A DNA stretch of 64,000 nucleotides from an uncultured Bacteroides sp. (GCA_937890825.1 CALADS010000089.1:1-64000); one strand, 5' to 3'; positions 15,391 through 25,347 are shown, counted from the first letter of the stretch. The notes: generated by a model not told the origin, from the letters alone. Program-made: numbers and translations.

Positions 15391-15888
15391 ATGGCAGATT
15401 ATTCAAGAAACAAGCGCGACAGAAACCGATGGTTCATAGCCGGTATTCTGTTTTTCATCAGCATTTGGATGTTGATGGTACCTGTTATGCCGCATCATCA
15501 CCACAGCAACGGAATGATGTGTATGAAGAATGATGTGACAGCCGACTGCTGCACACCGACGAACGAAGACGGATATGACCGGACACAGCAAACAGACCAC
15601 CAGCAACGGTTGCAGACGACATCCGGAAACCATCATCACTGCTGCTGTAATACAGACTGTGTCACCCTGCACTTTCTGCAGAATACGCCCCACTCTACCG
15701 ACTTTTCGCTACAAGCTGACTACAGCTGGATAGCTACGTTATATACCTATGAATCTGTGCTCCGCCTGCTGCTGTTGCCCGATGAGGCCTCTGACAGACA
15801 GTCGCCGGGCTATCTGGAATCCCTGCACGGCATCTTTATCACCGAAGCCCAGGGACTGCGGGCTCCTCCTTCTTTCATAACAGCTTGA
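15391..15888 (+). CDS. Small His/Cys-rich membrane-anchored protein of the metal-efflux cluster
   Basis: A 165-residue product begins with a basic stretch (NKRDRNRW) and one hydrophobic segment of about 19 residues (12-31). It is followed by metal-ligand-rich clusters: MPHHHHSNGMMCM, DCCTP, and NHHHCCCNTDC. Such His, Met and Cys clusters are what copper-, silver- or zinc-binding proteins look like. The gene lies 113 bp before the RND adaptor and in the same direction, a position often held by a small hypothetical protein in Bacteroides metal-efflux loci. A role as periplasmic metal binder or sensor is inferred. The ATG at 15364 would place nine residues before the signal and overlaps the promoter, so 15391 is preferred. 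Confidence 0.7.
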   Translation: MADYSRNKRDRNRWFIAGILFFISIWMLMVPVMPHHHHSNGMMCMKNDVTADCCTPTNEDGYDRTQQTDHQQRLQTTSGNHHHCCCNTDCVTLHFLQNTPHSTDFSLQADYSWIATLYTYESVLRLLLLPDEASDRQSPGYLESLHGIFITEAQGLRAPPSFITA

Positions 15889-15929
15889 GATGACAAAAGG
15901 ATTGCAACCCATTTGCAAAGAAGAACATT

Positions 15930-15937
15930 TACTTTTG
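15930..15937 (+). promoter_or_regulatory. Promoter -7 element before the efflux adaptor gene
   Basis: TACTTTTG fits TAnnTTTG and lies 64 bp before the start at 16002. The nearest TTTG (15912-15915) is only 14 bp upstream, closer than the consensus. Confidence 0.45.
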
Positions 15938-16001
15938 CACCCGTGTCATCCGAAGAGATTCAATCAGAAGTTGTTCTAATTTCGAAACAAAACAAACTCG
16001 T

Positions 16002-17219
16002 ATGAAAAAATATTTCTTTTTAGGAGCCATAGCACTGTTCCTGCTGGGCTCTTGTAAGCACGTGGCTTCCGACCATCACGACGGCCACGACCATGAACAC
16101 GAAGGGCATAACCATGCCACCGAGAATCACGAAGTGCATAACCACGACCACGGACATGAGGCTACGGCTCACGGACATGACAGCCACGGAGGAGCCAGTG
16201 ATGAAATAGTACTACCTGCTGCCAAAGCTGCCGCAGCCGGTGTAGAAGTGGGTACAGTAACAATGGCTCCCTTCCGGCAAGTCATCAAGGCTAGCGGACA
16301 GGTACTGGCTGCCCAGGGCGAAGAGAGCGTGGCAGTGGCCACGGTAGCAGGGGTGGTATCTTTCCACGGCAAAGTGGTAGAGGGGATGCACGTGGCCCAA
16401 GGTGCCCCGCTGGTGATACTGTCATCGAATAATATGGCCGAAGGAGACCCGGTGCAGAAAGCCCGCATAGCCTTTGAAGTGCAGAAGAAAGAGTACGAAC
16501 GTATGAAAGCGTTGGTAGAAAGCCGCATCGTGTCGGAAAAGGCCTTTGCCGAGGCTGAACAGGCGTATGAGAACGCACGCATCAGCTATGAGGCCGTGGC
16601 CAAGAATCATTCGGCCAGCGGACAGCGTGTAGTGGCTCCTATCGGGGGATTTGTAAAGAACCTGCTAGTGAAAGAGGGGGATTATGTGACTGTGGGTCAA
16701 CCGCTGGTAAGCATCACCCAGAACCGCCGTCTCTTTCTGCGGGCAGATGTGTCGGAAAAATATTACGGTGCGTTGCGCAGTCTGTCGTCGGCCAATTTCA
16801 GCACACCGTATCAGAATAAGGTGTATAAGCTGAGCGAGCTGAACGGAAAGCTGCTCTCTTACGGCAAGGCATCGGACGGCAACGGGTACTTTGTTCCTGT
16901 GACCTTTGAGTTTGATAACCGCGGAGAGGTGATTCCCGGCTCGTTTGTGGAAATCTATCTGCTGGGCACCCCCATGGAAGGGGTAATTTCTGTGCCGCGC
17001 ACTGCACTGACCGAAGAGCAAGGCAGCTTCTTTGTGTATCTGCAGGTACATGACGACTGCTACAAGAAGCAGCTGGTAAACATAGGTACCGACAACGGAG
17101 AACAGGTGCAGATTCTGAGCGGTATCCATGCCGGCGACCGTGTAGTGGTGAATGGTGCCTACCAGGTGAAACTGGCCGGTGCTACCAACGCCATCCCCGC
17201 ACATAGCCACGAACATTAA
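16002..17219 (+). CDS. RND efflux periplasmic adaptor (CusB/CzcB-like lipoprotein)
   Basis: The 405-residue protein has a lipoprotein signal peptide (LLGSC, Cys18). A very His-rich stretch over about 24-65 (HDGHDHEHEGHNH and similar runs) follows, then a membrane-fusion-protein body: a barrel-sandwich half near 90-130, a coiled hairpin about 145-200 (AEQAYENARISYEAV), the second half at 205-235 (VVAPIGGFV), and a beta barrel beyond. It links the inner-membrane pump to the outer-membrane channel encoded downstream. The His-rich N-terminus should bind divalent or soft metals and deliver them to the pump. Metal identity is not decided by the sequence; copper/silver or zinc/cobalt/cadmium are all possible. 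The next gene starts 26 bp after its stop. Confidence 0.9.
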   Translation: MKKYFFLGAIALFLLGSCKHVASDHHDGHDHEHEGHNHATENHEVHNHDHGHEATAHGHDSHGGASDEIVLPAAKAAAAGVEVGTVTMAPFRQVIKASGQVLAAQGEESVAVATVAGVVSFHGKVVEGMHVAQGAPLVILSSNNMAEGDPVQKARIAFEVQKKEYERMKALVESRIVSEKAFAEAEQAYENARISYEAVAKNHSASGQRVVAPIGGFVKNLLVKEGDYVTVGQPLVSITQNRRLFLRADVSEKYYGALRSLSSANFSTPYQNKVYKLSELNGKLLSYGKASDGNGYFVPVTFEFDNRGEVIPGSFVEIYLLGTPMEGVISVPRTALTEEQGSFFVYLQVHDDCYKKQLVNIGTDNGEQVQILSGIHAGDRVVVNGAYQVKLAGATNAIPAHSHEH

Positions 17220-17245
17220 TCATCCACTCTTAACAACAGAAGATT

Positions 17246-20200
17246 ATGCTTAATAAAATCATACAGTTTTCACTGCAAAACCGCATCCTGGTATTGGTGG
17301 CATCGGTATTGCTGTTGATAGGGGGCACATATACGGCCATGCACACCGAGGTGGATGTATTTCCAGACCTTACTGCCCCTACCGTGGTGGTGATGACCGA
17401 AGCCAACGGGATGGCTGCCGAAGAGGTGGAGCAGTTGGTGACCTTTCCGATAGAAACCGCCGTGAACGGTGCCACACACGTGCGCCGCGTGCGCTCATCA
17501 TCTACGCACAGTTTTTCAGTAGTCTGGGTGGAGTTTGATTGGGACACGGATATTTACCTGGCCCGGCAGATTGTGAGCGAGAAGCTTTCACTGGTGGCCG
17601 AAGAACTTCCTTCGAGTGTAGGAAAGCCTACCCTGGGCCCTCAGTCGTCTATCCTGGGAGAAATGCTCATCGTGGGCCTTACTGCCGACTCTACCTCCAT
17701 GCTCGACCTGCGCACCCTGGCCGACTGGACCATCCGACCGCGTCTGCTGTCTACGGGCGGCGTGGCTCAGGTGGCTGTGCTGGGCGGCGACATCAAAGAA
17801 TATCAGATTCAGCTAGACCCCGAACGGATGCGCCATTACGGCGTGACGCTGGGCGAAGTGCTGGCGGCCTCGCAAGGTATGAACCTGAATGCCAACGGAG
17901 GGGTGCTCTATGAATATGGCAACGAGTACATTGTGCGCGGAGTGGTTTCTACAACCGATGCCGAAGAGCTGGGACGTGCCGTAGTGAAGCAGGCAGGTGG
18001 CGATGCCTCGCAAGCCACCGGTTTCCCGATTACCATTGCCGACATAGCCGACGTAAAGATAGGTGCCCAGACTCCGAAACTGGGATTGGCTTCGGAACGG
18101 GGCAAACCGGCTGTGCTGCTGACCGTGACCAAACAGCCTGCCACCAGTACACTGGACCTTACAGCCAAGCTGGAGGCTGCCTTGAAAGATTTGCAGAAGA
18201 ATCTGCCGGCCGACGTAAAGGTATCTACCGACATTTTCCGCCAGAGCCGCTTCATAGAAAGTTCTATAGGCAACGTGCAGAAGTCGCTCGTAGAGGGAGG
18301 TATCTTTGTGGTAATCGTACTCTTCCTCTTTCTGGCCAATGTACGTACCACCATCATATCACTGGTGACACTGCCTCTGTCGCTCATCGCCTCACTGCTG
18401 GCTTTGCACTACCTGGGATTTACCATCAATACCATGAGTCTGGGCGGTATGGCTATCGCCATCGGTTCGCTGGTAGATGACGCTATTGTAGACGTGGAAA
18501 ATGTATTCAAGCGACTGCGCGAAAACCGGTTGAAACCCGCCGGACAGCAGTTGCCGGTGCTTACCGTGGTATTCAACGCTTCGAAAGAAGTACGTATGCC
18601 GATTCTCAACTCCACGCTTATCATCGTGGTGAGCTTTGTGCCGCTCTTCTTCCTGAGCGGTATGGAAGGACGTATGCTGGTGCCGCTGGGCATTGCTTTC
18701 ATCGTGGCGCTGGCAGCTTCTACCCTGGTGGCCCTCACCGTAACTCCGGTGCTCTGCTCTTACCTGCTGGGCAAGGAAAAATCCAAGGAAGGCAAGCAGC
18801 AGAATGCCGACTCGGCAGTGGCTGCCTGGATTAAGCAGAGATATGCCACTGCACTGACCTGGGTACTGAACCACAAACGCGGCGTGCTGGGCGGTACGCT
18901 GGCTCTCTTCATCGTGTCATTGGCTCTCTTCTTCAGCCTGGGTCGCTCGTTCCTGCCCCCATTCAACGAAGGTTCGTTCACCATCAACATTTCTTCGCTG
19001 CCGGGCATCTCGCTGGAAGAAAGCGACCGCATCGGACGCAGAGCAGAGGAACTGTTGCTCAGCATTCCTGAGATTCAGACCGTGGCCCGAAAGACGGGAC
19101 GTGCAGAGCTGGATGAGCACGCCTTGGGCGTGAATGTGTCAGAGTTGGAAGCTCCTTTCGAACTGAAAGACCGCTCACGCAGCGAACTGGTGGCCGAGGT
19201 GCGCGAAAAACTGAATACGCTGGTAGGTGCCAACATTGAGATAGGACAGCCTATCAGCCACCGCATCGATGCCATACTGAGCGGTACCAAGGCCAATATT
19301 GCCATCAAGCTCTTCGGCGATGACCTGAACCGTATGTTCATGCTGGGAAACCAGATAAAGGATGCCATTCAGGGTATAGAGGGCATAGCCGACCTTACGG
19401 TGGAACAGCAGATAGAACGACCGCAGCTCATCATTCAGCCACGCCGCGAAATGCTGGCACGCTACGGCATCAGCCTGCCGGCTTTTGCCGAGTATGTCAA
19501 TGTGTGCCTGGCGGGCGAAGCGGTATCTACGGTATATGAAAAGGGAAAAAGCTTCGACCTGACCGTACGTGTGAAGGATGACCTGCGCAATGAGACGGAA
19601 AAGCTGGGCAACCTGATGATCAATACCGGCAACGGACAGCAGATTCCACTGAATTACGTGGCGGATATTCGCTCGTCGATGGGCCCGAACACCATCAGCC
19701 GGGAGAATGTGAAGCGGAAAATCGTCATCTCGGCCAACGTAGCCGACCGCGACCTGCTGAGTGTGGTGAACGATATACGCGAACGGATAGACCGGGAGAT
19801 TCCGTTGCCCGAAGGGTATCACGTGGAATATGGCGGACAGTTTGAAAGCGAACAGGCAGCCAGCCGCACCTTGGCACTGACCTCATTCATGTCTATCGTG
19901 GTCATCTTCCTGCTGCTGTATCACGAATTCCACAGCGTAAGAGAAAGTGCCATCATTCTTATCAACCTGCCGCTGGCGCTGATAGGGGGCGTATTTGCCC
20001 TGCTGCTCACCACGGGTGAAGTCAGCATTCCGGCCATCATCGGTTTCATTTCGCTGTTTGGTATCGCCACCCGCAACGGTATGTTGCTTATCAGCCACTA
20101 TAACCACCTGCAACAGGTGGAAGGACTGGGACTGAAAGAGAGTGTGATACAAGGCTCGCTAGACCGCCTGAACCCCATTCTGATGACAGCCCTCTCCAGC

Positions 20201-20371
20201 GCGCTGGCACTGATACCGCTGGCACTGACCGGCGACCTGCCGGGCAACGAGATTCAAAGCCCCATGGCCAAGGTTATCTTGGGCGGACTACTCACTTCTA
20301 CCTTCCTCAACGGATTTATCATACCGGTGGTCTATCTGATGGAGAAAAGAACAAACGTAAACCAAGCATGA
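17246..20371 (+). CDS. Heavy-metal RND efflux pump (CusA/CzcA-like)
   Basis: The 1041-residue protein has the full RND layout: a first membrane helix at about 12-30, a periplasmic porter domain, a block of membrane helices at 345-550, a second porter domain, and a C-terminal helix block at 880-1030. The fourth helix contains VDDAIVDVEN (about 410-418). Its first Asp and the Glu seven residues later match the proton-relay acids of heavy-metal RND pumps. The position of the first of CzcA's three acids is Ala here, as I recall it is in CusA, which leans toward monovalent metal export. It pumps metal ions from periplasm or cytoplasm across the outer membrane, driven by protons. It overlaps the next gene in an ATGA. 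Confidence 0.92.
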   Translation: MLNKIIQFSLQNRILVLVASVLLLIGGTYTAMHTEVDVFPDLTAPTVVVMTEANGMAAEEVEQLVTFPIETAVNGATHVRRVRSSSTHSFSVVWVEFDWDTDIYLARQIVSEKLSLVAEELPSSVGKPTLGPQSSILGEMLIVGLTADSTSMLDLRTLADWTIRPRLLSTGGVAQVAVLGGDIKEYQIQLDPERMRHYGVTLGEVLAASQGMNLNANGGVLYEYGNEYIVRGVVSTTDAEELGRAVVKQAGGDASQATGFPITIADIADVKIGAQTPKLGLASERGKPAVLLTVTKQPATSTLDLTAKLEAALKDLQKNLPADVKVSTDIFRQSRFIESSIGNVQKSLVEGGIFVVIVLFLFLANVRTTIISLVTLPLSLIASLLALHYLGFTINTMSLGGMAIAIGSLVDDAIVDVENVFKRLRENRLKPAGQQLPVLTVVFNASKEVRMPILNSTLIIVVSFVPLFFLSGMEGRMLVPLGIAFIVALAASTLVALTVTPVLCSYLLGKEKSKEGKQQNADSAVAAWIKQRYATALTWVLNHKRGVLGGTLALFIVSLALFFSLGRSFLPPFNEGSFTINISSLPGISLEESDRIGRRAEELLLSIPEIQTVARKTGRAELDEHALGVNVSELEAPFELKDRSRSELVAEVREKLNTLVGANIEIGQPISHRIDAILSGTKANIAIKLFGDDLNRMFMLGNQIKDAIQGIEGIADLTVEQQIERPQLIIQPRREMLARYGISLPAFAEYVNVCLAGEAVSTVYEKGKSFDLTVRVKDDLRNETEKLGNLMINTGNGQQIPLNYVADIRSSMGPNTISRENVKRKIVISANVADRDLLSVVNDIRERIDREIPLPEGYHVEYGGQFESEQAASRTLALTSFMSIVVIFLLLYHEFHSVRESAIILINLPLALIGGVFALLLTTGEVSIPAIIGFISLFGIATRNGMLLISHYNHLQQVEGLGLKESVIQGSLDRLNPILMTALSSALALIPLALTGDLPGNEIQSPMAKVILGGLLTSTFLNGFIIPVVYLMEKRTNVNQA

Positions 20372-21612
20372 ATATGAACAAGAAGATTTTCATCACAACG
20401 ATAGCCTTGGCAGCCACGGTGGCTACAGCGATGGCGCAAGGCAGCAGCGAGGCCATAAACCGCATCTTGCAGCAGGTGGAGGCCAACAACAAAGAATTGA
20501 AGGCCAACCAACAACTAGTGAATGCACAGAAGCTGGAGAACCGCAGCGGCAATAATCTGAGAAATCCGTCGATAAGTTATTCTCACCTGTGGGATTCGAA
20601 GGATAATGATAAGACCGTAGGCGAAATGGTGGTGTCGCAGAGTTTCGACTTCCCCACCCTCTACGTGTCGCGCAGTAAAATGAACCGCTTCAAGGCTGAA
20701 GCACTCGACGCGCAGGCCATCGCCCTGCGGCAACAGGTGCTGCTACAGGCCCAGGAAGCGGCCTTGGACATCATCTGGCTGCACCAACAACAACTGTTGC
20801 TGGATGAGCGGCTGAAGAATGCCGAGGAACTGGCTGCCCTCTATCGCAAAAGACTGGAAACCGGTGATGCCAATATTCTGGAAACCAACAAAGTGAATCT
20901 GGAACTGCTGAATGCGCGGACGGAAGCGCGGACCAACAGTACCAACCTGCACAACAAACTGAAGGAACTGACACTGCTGAACGGCAGTATGCCGCTGACA
21001 CCGGGACGCTCCATGCGCGAAGGAGAGGTGCCGCAGCCGCAAGCATTGGGACTGACCGAATATCCTGCCATGCCGCTACCGGAAGAATTTAACCGACTGT
21101 GCGACGAATTGCTGGCGGGCGACCCCAGAGTACGGGCCGTACTGCATCAGAGCGAAGCAGCACGCAGGGAAGTATCGGTGAGCAAACAGGGCTGGCTGCC
21201 TCAACTGGAAGTGGGGTATCGCCGCAATACCGAATCGGGACACCCGCTGAACGGTGTCGTGGTGGGAATGTCTTTTCCGCTGTTCGAGAATCGGGGCAAG
21301 GTGAAAGCGGCCAAAGCACAGGCTTTGAATGCCGATTACCAACGGGAAAACACCGAATTGCAAGCCAAGTCTGCCTTGTGGCAATTATACGATGAAGCAA
21401 CGGCACTACAGGCTTCACTGCGCGAATACCGGGAGGCTTTTGCCCGCCAGCAAGACTTGAAACTGCTGAAACAGGCACTGATAGGAGGCGAAATCAGCAT
21501 GATAGAGTATTTTGTAGAAGTGTCGGTGGTATATCAAAGCCAACAGAATCTGCTGGCTTTAGAGAACCAATACCAAAAGGTGATGGCCCGCCTCTACCAA
21601 AGCCGGCTATAA
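20368..21612 (+). CDS. Outer-membrane efflux channel (TolC/CusC family)
   Basis: The 414-residue protein has a signal peptide of about 23 residues (ATAMAQG) and two long alpha-helical OEP repeats (about 27-215 and 225-412) rich in Gln, Glu, Asn and Leu. Short beta-strand sections lie between them (NPSISYSHLW; LPQLEVGYRRN). It forms the trimeric exit duct for the RND pump. No lipid-attachment Cys is seen at the N-terminus, unlike E. coli CusC. Its ATG overlaps the pump stop (20368-20371), so the two are translationally coupled. A strong terminator 91 bp after its stop closes the operon. Confidence 0.9.
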   Translation: MNMNKKIFITTIALAATVATAMAQGSSEAINRILQQVEANNKELKANQQLVNAQKLENRSGNNLRNPSISYSHLWDSKDNDKTVGEMVVSQSFDFPTLYVSRSKMNRFKAEALDAQAIALRQQVLLQAQEAALDIIWLHQQQLLLDERLKNAEELAALYRKRLETGDANILETNKVNLELLNARTEARTNSTNLHNKLKELTLLNGSMPLTPGRSMREGEVPQPQALGLTEYPAMPLPEEFNRLCDELLAGDPRVRAVLHQSEAARREVSVSKQGWLPQLEVGYRRNTESGHPLNGVVVGMSFPLFENRGKVKAAKAQALNADYQRENTELQAKSALWQLYDEATALQASLREYREAFARQQDLKLLKQALIGGEISMIEYFVEVSVVYQSQQNLLALENQYQKVMARLYQSRL

Positions 21613-21702
21613 CCAACTGGCAACATTGACAAAGCCTTTCCAAAACAAGGTTTATCAAAGCAACTGGCTGCAAGTGCCCCTGCAGCTGGCTGCATAAGCT
21701 AT

Positions 21703-21744
21703 AGCAACCGACTGCATCAGCCTGTGCAGCCGGTTGCTTTTTTT
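21703..21744 (+). terminator. Rho-independent terminator of the efflux operon
   Basis: AGCAACCG-A-CTGCA pairs with TGCAG-C-CGGTTGCT around a short loop, with one internal mismatch, and seven T follow. Clear end of the 15391-21612 transcription unit. Confidence 0.9.
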
Positions 21745-21795
21745 CTCTATGAACAGAGTTCTGAAAAAATAAGTACAACAAACAGAAAAAAACAT

Positions 21796-21803
21796 TACTT
21801 TTG
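21796..21803 (+). promoter_or_regulatory. Promoter -7 element of the TPR-kinase gene
   Basis: TACTTTTG lies 27 bp before the ATG at 21830. No TTTG is seen at the expected upstream distance. Confidence 0.5.
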
Positions 21804-21829
21804 CACGACAAACCATCTGATATATTATT

Positions 21830-23857
21830 ATGAAAAGTACAACGATTCTACATCTGATATTACTGGCTGCCATGTTTCTGACAAGTTGCTCCAGCCGCCA
21901 CACCTATACAGACTCCCCCTCCATTCGATTGGCCAGGCTGGCGCAAGATTCCCTCATCAACAATGCCCCGCAAAAAGCGGAAGAGGTGTTGAAGGAAGCA
22001 AAAATGAAAGCCCAGGACAGTACCGAATATTACTACACAGAGGCGGTTTACTCTTCACTACTGACCTCGCGCACCCAAGATGCCGAAGCCTTGAAATACA
22101 TAGACCGGAGCGTGGACTTCTGCCTGCGGCAATCCGAACCGAATATCCTGCACTACGAAATACTGGTCATCTGCGAAAATAACCGGGGAGGCATCCTGCA
22201 ATATGCCAACCGCAGCCAGGAGGCCGCCCAAGCATACCAAAAAGCCATCCGATACTGCTCGCTGAGCAAGAACGGCAAAGGACTCTCGAACATCTACAAC
22301 AACCTGGGGTCAGTGTATTTCACTCTGAACAACCTGCCCATGCAAGCGCACTGCTACCGACAAGCTCTGTTTGTATGCGATTCGCTGAAACTCTCGGAAA
22401 GAATGAAAACCAACAGTTACATCATGCTGGGACACTGCTACGTGCAACTAAAAAACTACGAACAGGCCAAGGAGAACCTGGACAAGGCTTACCGGATGAT
22501 AGACGAACTGCCACTCTATCACCGCTTCTTTCTACTAAACACCTACGTCAATCTGTATTATTACCAGGAAAAGTATGAGAAGTCTTGGGAATATCTGATG
22601 AAAATATTCCCCGACATGGAGGCACAGAAAGGAGAAATGCCCGGCGACTTTGCCATTCTGGAAGGAAACTATGCCGATTTATCTATCCAATTGGGGAAAA
22701 ATCTGAAAGAAGCTGAGCAGCACTTGAATAATGCTTATCAATTCTTCGCTGCATCGAATAATCCTGTGGCTCTCTACTACACGGAAACCCTGCGCCTGCA
22801 ATTACTGATGAAACAGCAAAAATGGACAGAGGTAGAGAAAAGGGTGCAGCAGCTACAGCGGCAAAAGAATGAGAATATACCCGTGAATTATCTGCAAAAC
22901 CGCAACAAGGCCCTCATGGAATATTACCGGAAGAATGGACAGTATGAAAAGGCTTTCCTGCTGCTGCAACAGAATGCCATGACCGAAGACTCTATCCGAA
23001 GCAAAGAACATAAAGCGTATGTGGCAGAACAGGACTTACGCTATCTAAACAATACCACGAATTTAAATAACCAACTGACTATCAGTACCCAACAAAATAA
23101 AATTGTGCAACTGCGACTGGAAATTATTTTGGGCAGTATTTTTCTGCTAGGTATCTTGATTTATTTGGTCAACTACCGAAAAAGAACGCAAAAAAGACAA
23201 CAAGAGCAATGGGAAAGAATGACCAATGAAATAAGCAGATTGAAAATGCAGAATATCCGGAAAAAAGTGTCGCCTCATTTCATCTTCAATGTACTGAACT
23301 GGGAAATAAACAGGCAGACTGAAGCGGAAGAAAAGACGCAACGGTTGTTACTTTTGTCTAAATTACTGAGAAAAGGATTGAACCTGTCGGAACAAATATC
23401 GGCACCTTTATCAGAAGAACTGGAATTCATGCAGGATTACACGCTGCTGCAACAACAGACCGGCAAGAAGTTCCAATTTACCATTGAAACGAAAGGGAAT
23501 ATACAGCCTGAAAAGATACGGATTCTATCTATGATTCTGCAAATACCTATCGAAAATGCCATCAAGCATGGGGTGAACGGAGTGAAAGACGGACATATCA
23601 GCCTGCTGCTGGAAGACCGGGGTAAGGGTATCGGCATCGTGATACGCAACAATGGAAATACGTATACCCCCTTCAACAACAGACCTGCCGACAGCAATGG
23701 CATCGGGCTGAAAATCATTTATCAGAGTATTGCCCTGCTGAATGAGCGAAACAAAGAAAAGATTTCATTCCACCTGCACGGACTGCCCGAAGGGGGCACA
23801 GAGGTATGTATCTATGTGCCCTATCAGTATAACTTCTTCGAGCGTGCCAGCCTTTAA
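21830..23857 (+). CDS. TPR-containing LytS-type sensor histidine kinase
   Basis: The 675-residue protein begins with a lipoprotein-like signal (FLTSC, Cys20). A large TPR array follows over about 30-410, with repeats such as NIYNNLGSVYFTLNN and MLGHCYVQLKNYEQAKENL. After it come one membrane helix near 430-450, a coiled segment, and a His_kinase domain of the LytS/YehU type with SPHFIFNVLN (His483 as phospho-acceptor). The ATPase part has IPIENAIKHG as N box and NGIGLKII as G box. The sensor half would be periplasmic and the kinase cytoplasmic. LytTR response regulators usually accompany such kinases, but none is nearby, so it is an orphan here. The neighbouring metal-efflux operon is a possible but unproven target. 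Confidence 0.87.
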   Translation: MKSTTILHLILLAAMFLTSCSSRHTYTDSPSIRLARLAQDSLINNAPQKAEEVLKEAKMKAQDSTEYYYTEAVYSSLLTSRTQDAEALKYIDRSVDFCLRQSEPNILHYEILVICENNRGGILQYANRSQEAAQAYQKAIRYCSLSKNGKGLSNIYNNLGSVYFTLNNLPMQAHCYRQALFVCDSLKLSERMKTNSYIMLGHCYVQLKNYEQAKENLDKAYRMIDELPLYHRFFLLNTYVNLYYYQEKYEKSWEYLMKIFPDMEAQKGEMPGDFAILEGNYADLSIQLGKNLKEAEQHLNNAYQFFAASNNPVALYYTETLRLQLLMKQQKWTEVEKRVQQLQRQKNENIPVNYLQNRNKALMEYYRKNGQYEKAFLLLQQNAMTEDSIRSKEHKAYVAEQDLRYLNNTTNLNNQLTISTQQNKIVQLRLEIILGSIFLLGILIYLVNYRKRTQKRQQEQWERMTNEISRLKMQNIRKKVSPHFIFNVLNWEINRQTEAEEKTQRLLLLSKLLRKGLNLSEQISAPLSEELEFMQDYTLLQQQTGKKFQFTIETKGNIQPEKIRILSMILQIPIENAIKHGVNGVKDGHISLLLEDRGKGIGIVIRNNGNTYTPFNNRPADSNGIGLKIIYQSIALLNERNKEKISFHLHGLPEGGTEVCIYVPYQYNFFERASL

Positions 23858-25315
23858 TCAAAAAGATTCGAATACCGGTACCAAGCGTTCGGGCAGATAG
23901 CCGCTGCGAATGCGCCATTCCTGCGGATAAAGGTTGTTGGCCCGATTGCCGATATTCTTCACAAACCCCAGCGGCACACCCTGATAGGTGAGCAATACAT
24001 AGCCGCGGGGCGACCCGTCTGTCAGCACCACCGCCTCCTTGCGCAGGTAAGCGATGGCCTGCTCATAGCTTACCTCTGACACCGGAAAAGCTGCCGGCTG
24101 CAACAGGCTGCTCAGTGCCAGTGTGTGTTGCGGTATCAGATCCTTGCCCTTCTGCTGCCCTACCTCTACCCCTGCCAGCAACACTCGCAGATGCTGCTGA
24201 ATACGAAGCAACAGAGGCTGGTATCGCTGTGGAAAGGCCGAAACAGCGGTATCGGTAGTAATCCAGGCATAGGCATCGGCATCGTGTACCCAGCTTTTGG
24301 CCACAAGCAGGGATTCTTTGGGCAAGCCCACAGAAACGGACCTGCCTTTCTTGCTCCGGGCTGCCTTCGCCGACACCGGCTGCTGACGCTGCATATCTGC
24401 GGTATAACCGGTTTCCTGCCATTCGCCGTGCTTGCGGATAACGGCCAGGAAAAAGCCCTCGCCCGCTGTGCGGTGAGGCAGGAAACGGTAGACCGGGAAA
24501 CCACTGCCCTGCAGATTACCCGTCACACCCCAATCTTGAGGTATCTGCAACGGAAGCACCTCGGCTCCCAACTCCCGGCATATCCAGGCTACATTTTCTT
24601 CATTCTCGTGTGTGTTATAGGTACAGGTGCTGTATATCAGCAGGCCCCCAGGTTTCAGACTGCCCCATACATCGGCCAGAATACAGCGCTGACGCTGCCA
24701 GCAAATCGCTACGTTTTCCGGACTCCACTCACTTACTGCCACCGGGTCTTTACGGAACATACCTTCTCCGGAACAGGGCACATCAGTAAGCATCACATCA
24801 AACAGTTGCTCCAACGGGGCAAAATCGACCGGGTCATTGTTCGTCACCACTACATCAGGACTGCCCCACTTCGCCACATTTTCTGCCAGTATCTGCGACC
24901 GGTTGCGCATAACTTCATTGGCCACGAGCAAACTTCCTTCCGGCAAAAGCGACAACAGATGCGTGGACTTTCCGCCCGGAGCCGCACAAAGATCGAGCAT
25001 CACCACTGGCTGGTGCACATACGTCTGCAAGGCTTGCTCTACAAACATAGAAGAGGCTTCTTGCACATAATAGCATCCGGCATGAAAAAGGGGGTCGAAC
25101 GTAAAAGAAGGACGCTCTGACAAATAATAACCCTGCGCCGCCCAAGGAACGGGAGTGGCCTTTGCCAAGGCAAAGCGCGATACCGATGGTTTGAAACGGG
25201 CGTTGAGACGAATACTCACCGGCTGTTCTTCTGACAAGGCAGCTACCAATCGGCAAAAGTCTTCGGAACCCAGCAACGGACGAATAGAAGCACTGAATGA
25301 TTCGGGTAATTCCAT
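23858..25315 (-). CDS. rsmF: 16S rRNA (cytosine-C5)-methyltransferase, RsmF-like
   Basis: The 485-residue enzyme has a RsmB/Nop2-type SAM-dependent methyltransferase domain in its first 300 residues. Motif I DLCAAPGGKS lies at about 107-116, motif IV DVPCSGEGMF near 176-186 with one catalytic Cys, and motif VI STCTYNTHENE near 227-237 with the second. The C-terminal 180 residues match the RsmF-type RNA-binding tail ending in a PUA-like fold (YVLLTYQGVPLGFVKN, YPQEWRIRS). It transfers a methyl group from S-adenosylmethionine to a cytosine of 16S rRNA; the exact position (1407 in E. coli) is inferred. It lies tail to tail with the kinase gene, their stop codons touching at 23857/23858. Confidence 0.87.
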   Translation of the reverse strand: MELPESFSASIRPLLGSEDFCRLVAALSEEQPVSIRLNARFKPSVSRFALAKATPVPWAAQGYYLSERPSFTFDPLFHAGCYYVQEASSMFVEQALQTYVHQPVVMLDLCAAPGGKSTHLLSLLPEGSLLVANEVMRNRSQILAENVAKWGSPDVVVTNNDPVDFAPLEQLFDVMLTDVPCSGEGMFRKDPVAVSEWSPENVAICWQRQRCILADVWGSLKPGGLLIYSTCTYNTHENEENVAWICRELGAEVLPLQIPQDWGVTGNLQGSGFPVYRFLPHRTAGEGFFLAVIRKHGEWQETGYTADMQRQQPVSAKAARSKKGRSVSVGLPKESLLVAKSWVHDADAYAWITTDTAVSAFPQRYQPLLLRIQQHLRVLLAGVEVGQQKGKDLIPQHTLALSSLLQPAAFPVSEVSYEQAIAYLRKEAVVLTDGSPRGYVLLTYQGVPLGFVKNIGNRANNLYPQEWRIRSGYLPERLVPVFESF

Positions 25316-25339
25316 GATATATGAACTAAATTATGCGCA

Positions 25340-25347
25340 CAAAGATA
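25340..25347 (-). promoter_or_regulatory. Promoter -7 element of the rsmF-like gene
   Basis: On the minus strand TATCTTTG lies 25 bp before the start codon at 25315. Confidence 0.6.

Noticed and set aside
24125..25120. A 331-codon plus-strand frame opposite the rsmF-like gene
   Set aside because: It is antisense to a gene with clear methyltransferase motifs, and it has no promoter or family resemblance.
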